Shown piece by piece: positions 1 through 8,718 of a DNA stretch of 64,000 nt (its first letter is position 1; every line of letters begins with the position of its first letter). The stretch is taken from NCBI GenBank assembly GCA_965222695.1, contig OZ244967.1:1054001-1118000 (forward strand), written 5' to 3'. The notes below the pieces were generated by a model. That model saw only the letters and a list, made by a program, of their open reading frames with translations. It searched no databases and was not told the DNA's origin. Source of the DNA: UBA7957 sp965222695 (GTDB taxonomy: Bacteria; Pseudomonadota; Gammaproteobacteria; Granulosicoccales; Granulosicoccaceae). The position numbers and the translations under genes were made by a program.

Positions 1-338
1 CCCGCTGCAATACCGTTGACCGCACAGACCACCGGCATTTCCAGGGCCTGCAGACTACGCAGTAGGGGGTTGTAGTTTACTTCCAGTGACTCCCCGAGAT
101 CCGGCATTTGTGCCGAGGGATTGACACGTCTGTCGGAAAGATCCTGCCCCGCACAGAATCCGCGGCCTTTTGCGCTGATCAATAAACAACGGGCAACATC
201 GGATTTTTTAATTCGCTTAAGCGCCTCGCGGACTTCCTGATGCATCAGCGTATTAAAGCTGTTCAGTTTATCCGGCCGGTTCAGGGTGATTCGGGCAAGC
301 GGATTATCAATACTGAATTCGATGGTTTCGAATGTCAT
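1..338 (-). CDS. paaG: PaaG-type enoyl-CoA isomerase/hydratase, C-terminus outside window
   Basis: Crotonase-family protein; in the phenylacetyl-CoA pathway PaaG isomerises ring-1,2-epoxyphenylacetyl-CoA to the oxepin. About 112 N-terminal residues are visible, starting MTFETIEF at the ATG complementary to 336-338. The crotonase signatures ITLNRPDKLNSF and GRGFCAGQDLSDRRV are present, the latter typical of PaaG. The reading frame runs off the left edge with AVNGIAAG. It lies 12 nt downstream of paaF on the same strand, so the two are probably cotranscribed. The family call is firm; the PaaG assignment rests on the CAGQDLSDR signature and the paaF/paaY neighbours. Confidence 0.85.
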   Translation of the reverse strand, partial: MTFETIEFSIDNPLARITLNRPDKLNSFNTLMHQEVREALKRIKKSDVARCLLISAKGRGFCAGQDLSDRRVNPSAQMPDLGESLEVNYNPLLRSLQALEMPVVCAVNGIAA

Positions 339-350
339 GCGCTATTCTCC

Positions 351-1130
351 TTACCTGCCTTTGAATTCGGGACGACGTTTTTCGATAAAAGCCTGCATCC
401 CTTCCCGGCGGTCTTCCGTTGCCGATAACAGTGTAAAGGCGTTGCGTTCCAGATTAAGACCGGTTTCGAGGGTGGTTTCATAGGCATCGAGCAGGCTTTT
501 CTTGGCCAGCCGGACTGCGATGGGCGATTTCCCGGCAATGGTTTTTGCCAGATTCAGGGTGGTTTCCAGGGTGAGCTCGGGCTGGGTAATCCGGGCGATC
601 AAGCCGAAGTCCAGAGCTGTTTGTGCGTCAATGGATTCACCGCTGAGCACCATTTTCATCGCCATGGATTTTCCGACCGTACGGATCAGCCGCTGGGTGC
701 CTCCGGCGCCAGGCATTATGCCCAGATTGATCTCAGGTTGACCGAAGCTTGCGTTGCTGCCCGCAACTACTATATCGGCATGGAGGGCCAACTCGCATCC
801 GCCGCCCAATGCGTAGCCATTGACCGCGGCCAGCAGGGGTTTGCTGAAGCGGCGAATGCCCGTCCAGTATTCCACCCGCTTGTCTTGCATAAAATCGACG
901 GTATCCATGGCGGCCATTTCCTTGATATCCGCACCGGCAGCGAATACCTTTTCATTGCCGTATAGAACAGCGCAGCGGACATCGGTGTCGGATTCGGCGG
1001 TACAAAGGGCTTGACTGAGTTCGCTCAGCAGAGCGGTTCGAAGCGCATTGTATGACTCAGGCCGATTTAATCTGATCAGGATAACACCCTGGTCAGTTTC
1101 CTCGACCAGTATGTCTTGGTAGTCGCTCAT
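351..1130 (-). CDS. paaF: PaaF-type 2,3-dehydroadipyl-CoA hydratase
   Basis: Enoyl-CoA hydratase of 259 residues, the usual PaaF length. Visible crotonase motifs are LNRPESYNAL, KVFAAGADIKEMAAMD, NGYALGGGCELALHADIVVAG and LGIMPGAGGTQRL, and the C-terminus ends in the family-typical RRPEFKGR. PaaF hydrates 2,3-dehydroadipyl-CoA late in the phenylacetate pathway. It is followed by paaG after 12 nt and is divergent from paaY across about 316 bp. A general fatty-acid hydratase is possible, but the arrangement with paaG and paaY favours phenylacetate catabolism. Confidence 0.85.
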   Translation of the reverse strand: MSDYQDILVEETDQGVILIRLNRPESYNALRTALLSELSQALCTAESDTDVRCAVLYGNEKVFAAGADIKEMAAMDTVDFMQDKRVEYWTGIRRFSKPLLAAVNGYALGGGCELALHADIVVAGSNASFGQPEINLGIMPGAGGTQRLIRTVGKSMAMKMVLSGESIDAQTALDFGLIARITQPELTLETTLNLAKTIAGKSPIAVRLAKKSLLDAYETTLETGLNLERNAFTLLSATEDRREGMQAFIEKRRPEFKGR

Positions 1131-1446
1131 AAAAACCTCGTTGCAACAGGGAGACGGTTGATCCCTTCGCTTAATTCTTATGGGCCAGCGATGATCGCTT
1201 GCCTGTTATAAATGCCATTCCTAAGTTTACCGGTCTTACTAAAGAGATACAAGAATAATATAATATTTTAAATTTTTGTATCACGATGATATTCTGCTTC
1301 CTCCGCTTCCGGAAGTACATCACGGGTTTATACCTTTTTTACCCATCGAGAAACAGAAATTGTAATGGGAAAAATAAGCGGTATCATGTGAACGGCTGCC
1401 GTCCGGAGCGACAATTTTCAACGATTGATTCAATTTTGGAATTCGC
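1131..1446. promoter_or_regulatory. Divergent paaF/paaY promoter region
   Basis: About 316 bp without a convincing gene between divergent paaF and paaY. The middle (about 1240-1290) is strongly AT-rich. An inverted repeat with 7-bp arms, GATACAA (1246-1252) and TTGTATC (1276-1282), flanks the AT-rich core; it could be an operator or chance. No regulator gene is adjacent. Confidence 0.35.
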
Positions 1447-2049
1447 ATGCCATTTTATGCTATCGACAATATCCGCCCCGTGGTTCATCCGCAAAGCTAT
1501 GTGCATCCGACCGCGACCCTGGTGGGCGATGTGATTGTGGGACCCGGCTGCTATATAGGTCCAAGCGCAAGTTTAAGAGGCGATTTCGGTCGTTTGATTC
1601 TGGGGGAGGGAGCGAATCTGCAGGATACTTGTGTGATGCACGGATTCCCGGGAACGGATTCGGTGATAGGCCGCAATGGTCATATCGGTCACGGAGCGGT
1701 ATTGCATGGTTGCGTTATCGAGGAAAATGCACTCATCGGCATGAACGCCGTGATCATGGATGGTGCGGTTGTGGGTGAATCGGCAATTGTCGCAGCGATG
1801 AGTTTCGTCAAGGCCGAATTCGAAGTGCCGGCCCGCCATTTAGTCGCCGGCATTCCGGGCAAAATCATGCGTGAACTGAGCGAGGAAGAAATCGAATGGA
1901 AACGGACCGGCACCAAGGACTACCAGGAACTGGCCGTCCGCTGCATGCAATCCATGGTTGAGACCACACCTTTAAGCGAAGTGGAACCCGATCGTGGCCG
2001 GATCCAGGTAGCCTGCAGTGTACCTCTTTATCAGACACGTAAGCTCTAA
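1447..2049 (+). CDS. paaY: PaaY, hexapeptide-repeat thioesterase-like protein of phenylacetate catabolism
   Basis: 200-residue left-handed beta-helix protein of the gamma-carbonic anhydrase-like family. The N-terminus MPFYAIDNIRPVVHPQSYVH and the later MHGFPGTD, GHIGHGAVLHG and LIGMNAVIMDGAVVGE are characteristic of PaaY. Histidines in the HGFPG and GHIGHG segments are the expected metal ligands. PaaY proteins are described as thioesterases that rescue stalled ring-CoA intermediates. The length matches the family. It is transcribed away from paaF/paaG, fitting one catabolic locus. Confidence 0.88.
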   Translation: MPFYAIDNIRPVVHPQSYVHPTATLVGDVIVGPGCYIGPSASLRGDFGRLILGEGANLQDTCVMHGFPGTDSVIGRNGHIGHGAVLHGCVIEENALIGMNAVIMDGAVVGESAIVAAMSFVKAEFEVPARHLVAGIPGKIMRELSEEEIEWKRTGTKDYQELAVRCMQSMVETTPLSEVEPDRGRIQVACSVPLYQTRKL

Positions 2050-2126
2050 CATTCGCAAGTTTTGTGTTTCTCGGAAATTTACCCTAAATTAGCGGCCACT
2101 CGATGATTCAGACAGAGGAAAAAACC

Positions 2127-2903
2127 GTGAGCTACGAAAACGTGATTGTGGAGATTGAGGGCGAAGTCGGCATCATTACCCTAAACCGGCCTAAAGCGTT
2201 AAACGCTTTAGGAGTTGCGCTGATGAGTGATCTGGCCGCCGCCTTGGATGAACTCGAAGCCAACGACGATATCGCCGTAATGGTATTGACCGGCAGCGAA
2301 AAAGCCTTTGCCGCGGGTGCCGATATCAAGGAGATGAAAGACAAGACCTTTGTCGAAGCTTACAGTGAGAACTTTATCACGGACGGTTGGGAGCGCGTTA
2401 CGCAGTGCAGGAAACCGGTGATCGCGGCAGTCAGCGGTTATGCCTTGGGTGGCGGATGCGAACTGGCCATGATGTGTGATTTCATCATCGCGGCGGACAA
2501 TGCCAAGTTCGGCCAGCCGGAAGTGACGATAGGGACTTTGCCAGGCGCCGGCGGGACTCAGCGTCTGACTCGCTTGGTCGGTAAATCCAAGGCCATGGAT
2601 ATGTGTTTAACAGCACGTATGATGGACGCAGAGGAGGCGGAACGTGCCGGGCTTGTGTCACGGATATTTCCCGTGGCGGATTTGCGTGCCGAGGCGGTAA
2701 AGATTGCTCAGACGATTGCAAGCTATTCGCGGCCGTCCATCCGCATGGCCAAAGATTCCGTCAACGCAGCGCTGGAAACAACTTTGACGGAAGGGGTTAG
2801 GTTGGAAAGGAAAATGTTTCATGCAAGCTTTGCCCTGGAAGATAAGTTTGAGGGTATGGCGGCCTTTGTGGAGAAGCGCAAGCCGGATTTTAAAAACCGG
2901 TAG
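2127..2903 (+). CDS. Enoyl-CoA hydratase (short-chain, crotonase family)
   Basis: Crotonase-family hydratase of 258 residues. I choose the GTG at 2127 (VSYENVIVEIEG) because AGAGGA lies 7-8 nt upstream and family members begin SYENI/V; an ATG at 2103 would add eight residues. Motifs are IITLNRPKALNAL, KAFAAGADIKEM, YALGGGCELAMMCDFIIA and IGTLPGAGGTQRL, containing both oxyanion-hole segments and the catalytic glutamates expected of crotonases. The C-terminus ends in KRKPDFKNR. It probably hydrates short-chain enoyl-CoAs in fatty-acid or phenylacetate degradation. It follows paaY by 77 nt. Confidence 0.85.
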   Translation: MSYENVIVEIEGEVGIITLNRPKALNALGVALMSDLAAALDELEANDDIAVMVLTGSEKAFAAGADIKEMKDKTFVEAYSENFITDGWERVTQCRKPVIAAVSGYALGGGCELAMMCDFIIAADNAKFGQPEVTIGTLPGAGGTQRLTRLVGKSKAMDMCLTARMMDAEEAERAGLVSRIFPVADLRAEAVKIAQTIASYSRPSIRMAKDSVNAALETTLTEGVRLERKMFHASFALEDKFEGMAAFVEKRKPDFKNR

Positions 2904-3128
2904 TTTTTTAACTTTATTTTATTAAAGCGGGCGTACGCGGCACTCAACTTTTCGTCAGTGTGTATTTGTTGCGTTTTTTTGCTGCGGGCTGCGCATCTCA
3001 GTTGCCTGTTTGCCCACCTTGGGAGATAAAATACGGCAATCAACGTTTCATCTGTCACCTCAAAGATTAGCAATTCGAATGACTCGGCGTAAAATGGGGT
3101 TTTTCTCCGCTAAGAAAGGCCCGAATCC

Positions 3129-5093
3129 ATGAACGAAAATGCTCTTGACTCCAAAGCCCGACTGGTTTGGGAACCCTCCGCCGAGCGAGTGCAAAACACC
3201 ACTATTCAATCTTTTATAAAAGCGGTCAACCAACGACGGAAATTGGCAATTCACGGCTACGATGAACTTTACACCTGGTCGGTGGAATCGAACGCCGATT
3301 TCTGGTCTGAGGTTTGGGATTTCGGCGGAGTTGTCGCCGCAGAAAAAGGTAAGGTTATTTTTCAGGATGATCCTTTGTTTACAAAGGCGTGTTACTTCCC
3401 GCAGGCGCGACTGAATTTCGCCGAAAATCTGCTTCGCCGCAGTGACGACGACGGTGATGCTATTGTGTTTCGAGGCGAGGACCGGATAAAGCAGCGTTTG
3501 TCGTGGGCTGAATTGAATCGTCAGGTTGCGGCATTCGCACGATATTTAAAGCAGTTTGATCTACAGCCGGGTGACCGGGTTGCGGCTGTCATGCCGAATA
3601 TTCCGCAGACTGTGGTTGCGATGTTGGCGGCAAGCTCTTTGGGTTGTGTGTGGAGTTCCTGTTCTGCCGAGTTTGGCGAGCAAGGTGTACTGGACCGGTT
3701 TGAACAGATTGAACCATCGGTTCTTATTGTATGCGACGGCTACTTCTTTAACGGCAAAAGGGTTGATTTTATAGCGAAAGCGAGGAATATCATCCCTCGA
3801 CTGCCTTCGTTGAAGTCCGTGGTTCTGGTGCCCTATGCCGGGCAGAACGAACTTGACGGAGCTGTATTATGGGAAAACGCTTTAAATAATGATGCCGATA
3901 CCATCGAATTTACACAGCTGCCGTTCGATCATCCTTTATACATTATGTTTTCCAGCGGCACGACCGGGAAACCGAAGTGTATTGTTCATTCTGCCGGGGG
4001 TTCTTTATTACAGCACTTAAAAGAGCACCGTTTGCATAGCGATATCAAACCCGGTGACAAAGTCTTCTATTTCACCACCTGCAGTTGGATGATGTGGAAT
4101 TGGCTGGTCAGTGCGCTGGCGTCGGAAGCGACTCTGATGTTATACGACGGATCACCGTTTTATCCGGACGGCAATGTGCTGTTCGATTTTGCGGCGGACG
4201 AACGGTTTAGCTTTTTCGGCACGTCGGCCAAATATATCGATGCGGTAAAAAAGGCCGGGTTGAAACCCATTGAAACCCATGCTTTGGATAGCTTGCAGAT
4301 CATTGCATCGACCGGGTCACCCCTGCTGCCGGATAGCTACGATTTTGTTTACGAAGGAATTAAAAACGACGTCTGCCTGGCTTCGATTTCCGGCGGCACT
4401 GATATTTTGTCTTGTTTCGTTTTGGGTAATCCGACGGCACCGGTATATCGCGGTGAAATTCAGGCGCGTGGCCTGGGTATGGCGGTTGAGGTCTGGAATG
4501 AGGACGGTCAGCCGGTGGTTGAAGAAAAGGGCGAATTGGTTTGCGTTAAACCTTTTCCGTCTAAGCCGATCGGGTTTTGGAACGACGATGATGGCTCGCG
4601 CTATCATGCGGCCTATTTTGAGCGCTTTGATAATGTCTGGAGTCATGGAGATTTTGCAGAGCTGACCCCGCGGGGCGGTATGATTATTTACGGGCGTTCA
4701 GACGCTGTGCTGAATCCGGGAGGGGTACGCATTGGTACGGCGGAAATTTATCGCCAGGTGGAAAAGCTTGAGGAGGTGTTGGAATCTATTGCCGTCGGCC
4801 AGGATACGGACGGCGATGTCAGGGTTGTGTTATTCGTGGTGTTGCGTGAAGGCATATCGCTGGACGAGGATTTGACTGACCGTATTAAAAAACAGGTACG
4901 ATTCGGCGCTAGCCCCAGGCATGTTCCGGCGGTGATTGCCCAGGTGCCTGAGATTCCACGAACCACTTCCGGCAAGATTGTCGAGCTCGCGGTCCGGGAT
5001 GTGATTCATGGCCGCGAAGTGAAGAATGTCAATGCGCTGGCCAATCCCGCCGCGCTTGAGTATTTTAAAAATCTGGACGCACTGAGGCTTTAG
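3129..5093 (+). CDS. aacS: Acetoacetate-CoA ligase
   Basis: 654-residue ANL-superfamily acyl-CoA synthetase of the acetoacetyl-CoA synthetase branch, at the usual length for that family. The N-terminal WxPSAERVQNTTI region and YDELYTWSVES are typical of acetoacetate-CoA ligases. The A3 ATP-binding loop is MFSSGTTGKPKCIVHSAGG at about residue 278, and the C-terminal catalytic lysine segment is PRTTSGKIVE. It converts acetoacetate plus CoA and ATP to acetoacetyl-CoA. The downstream operon ends with fumarylacetoacetate hydrolase, which releases acetoacetate, so the gene may serve both aromatic catabolism and ketone-body or PHB metabolism. Confidence 0.92.
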   Translation: MNENALDSKARLVWEPSAERVQNTTIQSFIKAVNQRRKLAIHGYDELYTWSVESNADFWSEVWDFGGVVAAEKGKVIFQDDPLFTKACYFPQARLNFAENLLRRSDDDGDAIVFRGEDRIKQRLSWAELNRQVAAFARYLKQFDLQPGDRVAAVMPNIPQTVVAMLAASSLGCVWSSCSAEFGEQGVLDRFEQIEPSVLIVCDGYFFNGKRVDFIAKARNIIPRLPSLKSVVLVPYAGQNELDGAVLWENALNNDADTIEFTQLPFDHPLYIMFSSGTTGKPKCIVHSAGGSLLQHLKEHRLHSDIKPGDKVFYFTTCSWMMWNWLVSALASEATLMLYDGSPFYPDGNVLFDFAADERFSFFGTSAKYIDAVKKAGLKPIETHALDSLQIIASTGSPLLPDSYDFVYEGIKNDVCLASISGGTDILSCFVLGNPTAPVYRGEIQARGLGMAVEVWNEDGQPVVEEKGELVCVKPFPSKPIGFWNDDDGSRYHAAYFERFDNVWSHGDFAELTPRGGMIIYGRSDAVLNPGGVRIGTAEIYRQVEKLEEVLESIAVGQDTDGDVRVVLFVVLREGISLDEDLTDRIKKQVRFGASPRHVPAVIAQVPEIPRTTSGKIVELAVRDVIHGREVKNVNALANPAALEYFKNLDALRL

Positions 5094-5170
5094 CCGAAGT
5101 TGTCTACTGAGAAGAGAAACCATCGCTTGGCGCGATCCGGGCTGGATACTGAGAATGTCGAGGAGTAATT

Positions 5171-6133
5171 ATGGCTAAATTTGCATCAACCGCAGATACG
5201 GAAGAAAAACAGATCATTTTTGAAGAGTTGGCCGATGGGGTGTATGCCTACACGGCAGAAGGTGATCCTAATACAGGGGTTGTAGTTGGCGACGATTCGG
5301 TACTTGTTATCGACGGCCAGGCAACGCCGATCATGGCGCAGGATGTTATCCGCAGAATCCGCGAGGTAACGGAAAAGCCGATCAAACACGTTTTATTATC
5401 GCATTATCATGCGGTCAGAGTGCTGGGAACATCGGCCTATCAGCCAACCAACATTATTGCCAGTCAAAATACCTATGATCTGATTGTCGAGCGTGGTCAG
5501 CAGGATTTTGACAGTGAGCTGGGCCGCTTTCCGCGATTGTTCGCCGGTGTGGATTCCGTGCCCGGTTTAACCTGGCCGACCCTGGTATTTCAAAAGGAAT
5601 TGACTCTGTGGATGGGAAAACGTGAAGTACGGATTTCTCATCCCGGAAGAGGACATACCAAGGGCGACACCATTGCCTGGTTGCCGAAGGAAAAGATCCT
5701 GTTCAGCGGCGATCTGGTTGAATTTGGTGCAACGCCCTATAGCGGCGACGCCTATCACAAGCAGTGGCCGTCCACGTTGGACCAGCTTTTGGCATTAAAA
5801 CCCGAGAAACTGGTACCGGGACGGGGCGATGCCTTGCAGACGCCGGAGCTTTGCCGGCAGGCTATAGAAGGCACCCGTAATTTTCTGCAGCAAATGTATG
5901 ACTCAGTTGCCACGGCTCGGAAACAGGGGAAATCGCTCAGCGAATGCTATAAGGATACCTACGAGTTGTTGGCGCCGCAATACAAGGATTGGGTGATCTT
6001 CGATCATTGCCTGCCGTTTGACATCACTCGTTGTTACGACGAAGCCGGAGAATACGAAGATCCGCGCATATGGACCGCCGAACGCGATACGGAAATGTGG
6101 CACAGCTTACAGGAAGTAGTTTCTAACGATTAA
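5171..6133 (+). CDS. MBL-fold hydrolase with altered metal motif
   Basis: 320-residue metallo-beta-lactamase-fold protein. The family motif HxHxDH is HYHAVR here (H78, H80, V82, R83), so the second metal-site aspartate and histidine are replaced. H162 (GRGHTKGD) and D181 (FSGDLVE) are retained. The likely outcome is a single-metal or reprogrammed active site. It is the first gene of a tight cluster with a flavin hydroxylase, VOC, fumarylacetoacetate hydrolase and maleylacetoacetate isomerase, so a role in aromatic ring degradation, perhaps hydrolysis of a side product, is inferred. The substrate is unknown. Confidence 0.75.
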   Translation: MAKFASTADTEEKQIIFEELADGVYAYTAEGDPNTGVVVGDDSVLVIDGQATPIMAQDVIRRIREVTEKPIKHVLLSHYHAVRVLGTSAYQPTNIIASQNTYDLIVERGQQDFDSELGRFPRLFAGVDSVPGLTWPTLVFQKELTLWMGKREVRISHPGRGHTKGDTIAWLPKEKILFSGDLVEFGATPYSGDAYHKQWPSTLDQLLALKPEKLVPGRGDALQTPELCRQAIEGTRNFLQQMYDSVATARKQGKSLSECYKDTYELLAPQYKDWVIFDHCLPFDITRCYDEAGEYEDPRIWTAERDTEMWHSLQEVVSND

Positions 6134-6211
6134 TAAAGATTGCCAAATTAGAGATTCCCGCAGATGTGTAGGTTCGCGGTAATACAGAAAAGTTGGCGAA
6201 GGAGAGGATAT

Positions 6212-7903
6212 ATGCTTAAGACCTATGAATTTCCGGTGTACGACTATGTCAAATCACCGGATCAAACCGCTGCCGAACCGGCGCACTACCCCCTTATTAT
6301 CGTGGGTGCGGGGCCGGTCGGAATGGCGGCTGCTTTGGATGCCGGTGTGCACGGCGTCAAGGCCCTGGTTCTGGATGACAATAATACTGTCAGTATAGGA
6401 TCACGCGCGGTTTGCTATTCAAAACGCGCACTTGAAGTGATGAATCGACTTGGCTGCGCCAAGAGAATGATTGACAAGGGTGTCACCTGGAAGATCGGTA
6501 AAATCTTCTTCCGCGACGAATTGATTCGCCAGTTTAACCTTCTCTCGCAGGAAGGACATGAGATACCCGCCTTTATCAATCTGCAGCAGTATTATTTCGA
6601 AGAGTACATGGTCGATCGAATGAAGGAACTGGAATCGATTGAAACCCGCTGGAAGAACAAGGTCAGCGGTATAGATACCGGGGAGGATAAAGTCTCGATT
6701 ACCGTTGATACTCCGGACGGACCCTATCACTTAAGCTGCGATTGGCTGATTGTGGCGGATGGCGCTAACAGTGCGGTACGCGACATGATGGGGCTTGAAA
6801 GTACAGGGCAGATTTTTCAGGATCGTTTTTTAATCGCCGATATTGTGATGAAGGCGGACTTTCCGCCGGAGCGCTGGTTTTCCTTTGATCCGTCATATCA
6901 TCGCGGTTGGTCGACCCTGTTGCACAGGCAGGCCGATGATGTCTGGCGGCTGGATTTCCAATTGGGGTGGGATGCCGATCCTGAGGAAGAGAAAAAGCCG
7001 GAGAATATTATTCCGCGGGTCAAGGCCATGCTGGGCGATGATACGGAGTTCGAATTGGAATGGGCCAGTGTCTACACTTTTACCTGCCGGCGAATGGAAA
7101 AATTCCGCCATGGGAGAGTCTTATTTACCGGAGATGCTGCGCATCAGGTTTCACCCTTTGGGGCCAGAGGTGCAAATTCCGGAATACAGGATACCGACAA
7201 TTTAATCTGGAAATTGAAACTGGTGATGGAAGGTAAAGCGCCGGAGAAGCTGCTTGATACTTACGCTGAGGAGCGGGAATTCGCGGCCGATGAAAATATT
7301 ATGAATTCCACCCGGGCGACCGATTTTATTACACCTAAATCGACGGTATCCAAGGTGTTCCGAAACTCGGTGCTGGAGCTGGCGCGGGATTATGAATTCG
7401 CTCAGGCACTGACGAATTCCGGTCGCTTATCCGATGCAGCTGTGTTGAACGATTCGTCGTTGAACACGCCCGACAGCGAACAATTCAGCGGTGAAATGGT
7501 GCCGGGCGCGGTATTGGACGATGCGCCGGTCAATGGCAGCCAGGGTGAAAGCTATTTACTCAATGCGCTCGGTAATCGGTTTAACTTACTGTACTTCGCG
7601 GATAATCCCGCTGCGCTCGACTCAGCGCTTATCTCGGAACTGCAAGCACTGGAACAGCTCGATATACCGGTTCAGCCGGTTTTGATCAGCACGTCACCGG
7701 AGACGATCGAAGAATTGCGTTTGCTGCAGGACTCGAAAGGTTTGGTTTATAGTCGTCTCGATGGTCAAGATGGCAGCTGTTATCTGATCCGGCCGGATCA
7801 ACATGTGGCGGCACGCTGGCACAGTCTGGACACAAACCGGGTAAAAGCCGCAGTGGCAAAAGCATGCTGCAATCAGAGCTGCAACCAAGGAGAAGCCGCA
7901 TGA
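6212..7903 (+). CDS. FAD-dependent aromatic hydroxylase (MhpA/UbiH-type)
   Basis: 563-residue class A flavoprotein monooxygenase. The ATG at 6212 is chosen because AAGGAGAGG precedes it; a longer frame from 6164 has no such site. FAD motifs are GAGPVG at residues 32-37, VADGANSAVRD around 180-195 and FTGDAAHQVSPFGARG around 303-318. The C-terminal ~140 residues form the thioredoxin-like tail common in MhpA-like phenol hydroxylases. Given downstream enzymes that cleave fumarylacetoacetate, an attractive but unproven role is ortho or para hydroxylation of a hydroxyphenyl acid to a hydroquinone such as homogentisate. Its stop overlaps the next start (ATGA). Confidence 0.85.
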   Translation: MLKTYEFPVYDYVKSPDQTAAEPAHYPLIIVGAGPVGMAAALDAGVHGVKALVLDDNNTVSIGSRAVCYSKRALEVMNRLGCAKRMIDKGVTWKIGKIFFRDELIRQFNLLSQEGHEIPAFINLQQYYFEEYMVDRMKELESIETRWKNKVSGIDTGEDKVSITVDTPDGPYHLSCDWLIVADGANSAVRDMMGLESTGQIFQDRFLIADIVMKADFPPERWFSFDPSYHRGWSTLLHRQADDVWRLDFQLGWDADPEEEKKPENIIPRVKAMLGDDTEFELEWASVYTFTCRRMEKFRHGRVLFTGDAAHQVSPFGARGANSGIQDTDNLIWKLKLVMEGKAPEKLLDTYAEEREFAADENIMNSTRATDFITPKSTVSKVFRNSVLELARDYEFAQALTNSGRLSDAAVLNDSSLNTPDSEQFSGEMVPGAVLDDAPVNGSQGESYLLNALGNRFNLLYFADNPAALDSALISELQALEQLDIPVQPVLISTSPETIEELRLLQDSKGLVYSRLDGQDGSCYLIRPDQHVAARWHSLDTNRVKAAVAKACCNQSCNQGEAA

Positions 7904-8145
7904 ACCTGAATACAAAAACCAATTTTCATCAGCCCGGCAAGCGATTTTTCCGCAGTTACCGGGCAAGTGATGATTTCTACGAAGATCTGATCAATATGCA
8001 TCGGGATCTGACCGAACAGCAAAGCATGCAGGTCAACGCGCGTTTGATACTCTTGCTGAGCAACCATATCGGCGATTTAAACGTTCTGCGTGAAGCCATG
8101 GTCATTGCGCGCGAAGCGGTAGATCCGGCACTTAAGGGGGAATAA
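7900..8145 (+). CDS. DUF2783-like small protein
   Basis: 81-residue soluble protein beginning MNLNTKTNFHQPG; the ATG at 7900 overlaps the stop of the hydroxylase gene by 4 nt, which argues for translational coupling. It contains the segment DDFYEDLINMHRDLTEQQ followed by LILLLSNHIGDLNVLREAM, consistent with small helical DUF2783 proteins that accompany FAD monooxygenases. No catalytic motif is visible. A helper or assembly role for the hydroxylase is inference from position only. Confidence 0.7.
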   Translation: MNLNTKTNFHQPGKRFFRSYRASDDFYEDLINMHRDLTEQQSMQVNARLILLLSNHIGDLNVLREAMVIAREAVDPALKGE

Positions 8146-8147
8146 CT

Positions 8148-8696
8148 ATGAAGATCGATCAAATACATCATGTCGCTTATCGCTGCAAAGACGCTAAGGA
8201 AACCGTCAACTGGTACGTCGACAACCTGAAAATGGATTTTGTGCTTGCCATCGCCGAAAATCATGTACCCTCAACCAAAGAACCCGATCCGTACATGCAT
8301 GTTTTTCTGGATGCGGGTAACAACAATGTGCTGGCTTTTTTTGAACTGCCGACCAAAGCGGAAATGGGCCGGGACCCGAATACACCGGAATGGGTTCAGC
8401 ATATTGCATTTAAAGTCAAAGACCGGGAAACACTGCTGAAATACCGTAAACATCTGGAGAATAACGGCATAGACGTCTTGGGTGTTACCGATCATTCCAT
8501 TTTTCATTCGATTTACTTTTTTGATCCCAACGGCCACAGAATCGAGTTGGCCTGCCCCGATCCGAGTGAACAAGAAAAACTGAAGCGGCTGGATGAAGTC
8601 AAATGGGACATGCTGGAAGAATGGTCAAAAACCAAACGTGCACCCACACATGCCGCCTGGTTGCACGAAAGCGAATTTAAATCACTCGAAAACTGA
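8148..8696 (+). CDS. VOC-family protein, candidate ring-cleavage dioxygenase or glyoxalase-like enzyme
   Basis: 182-residue vicinal-oxygen-chelate protein with two beta-alpha-beta-beta-beta modules. Candidate metal ligands are H8 (IHHVAYRC), H85 (WVQHIAFKV) and E133 (HRIELAC), the 2-His-1-carboxylate pattern of type I extradiol dioxygenases. E66 (LAFFELP) sits where glyoxalase I has a fourth ligand, so a glyoxalase-like site is equally possible. It starts 2 nt after the DUF2783 gene and precedes fumarylacetoacetate hydrolase by 22 nt. No cupin homogentisate dioxygenase is in the operon, which makes this the best candidate for the ring-opening step. Confidence 0.75.
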   Translation: MKIDQIHHVAYRCKDAKETVNWYVDNLKMDFVLAIAENHVPSTKEPDPYMHVFLDAGNNNVLAFFELPTKAEMGRDPNTPEWVQHIAFKVKDRETLLKYRKHLENNGIDVLGVTDHSIFHSIYFFDPNGHRIELACPDPSEQEKLKRLDEVKWDMLEEWSKTKRAPTHAAWLHESEFKSLEN

Positions 8697-8718
8697 ACGC
8701 GAATACAGGAAAAGCGCC

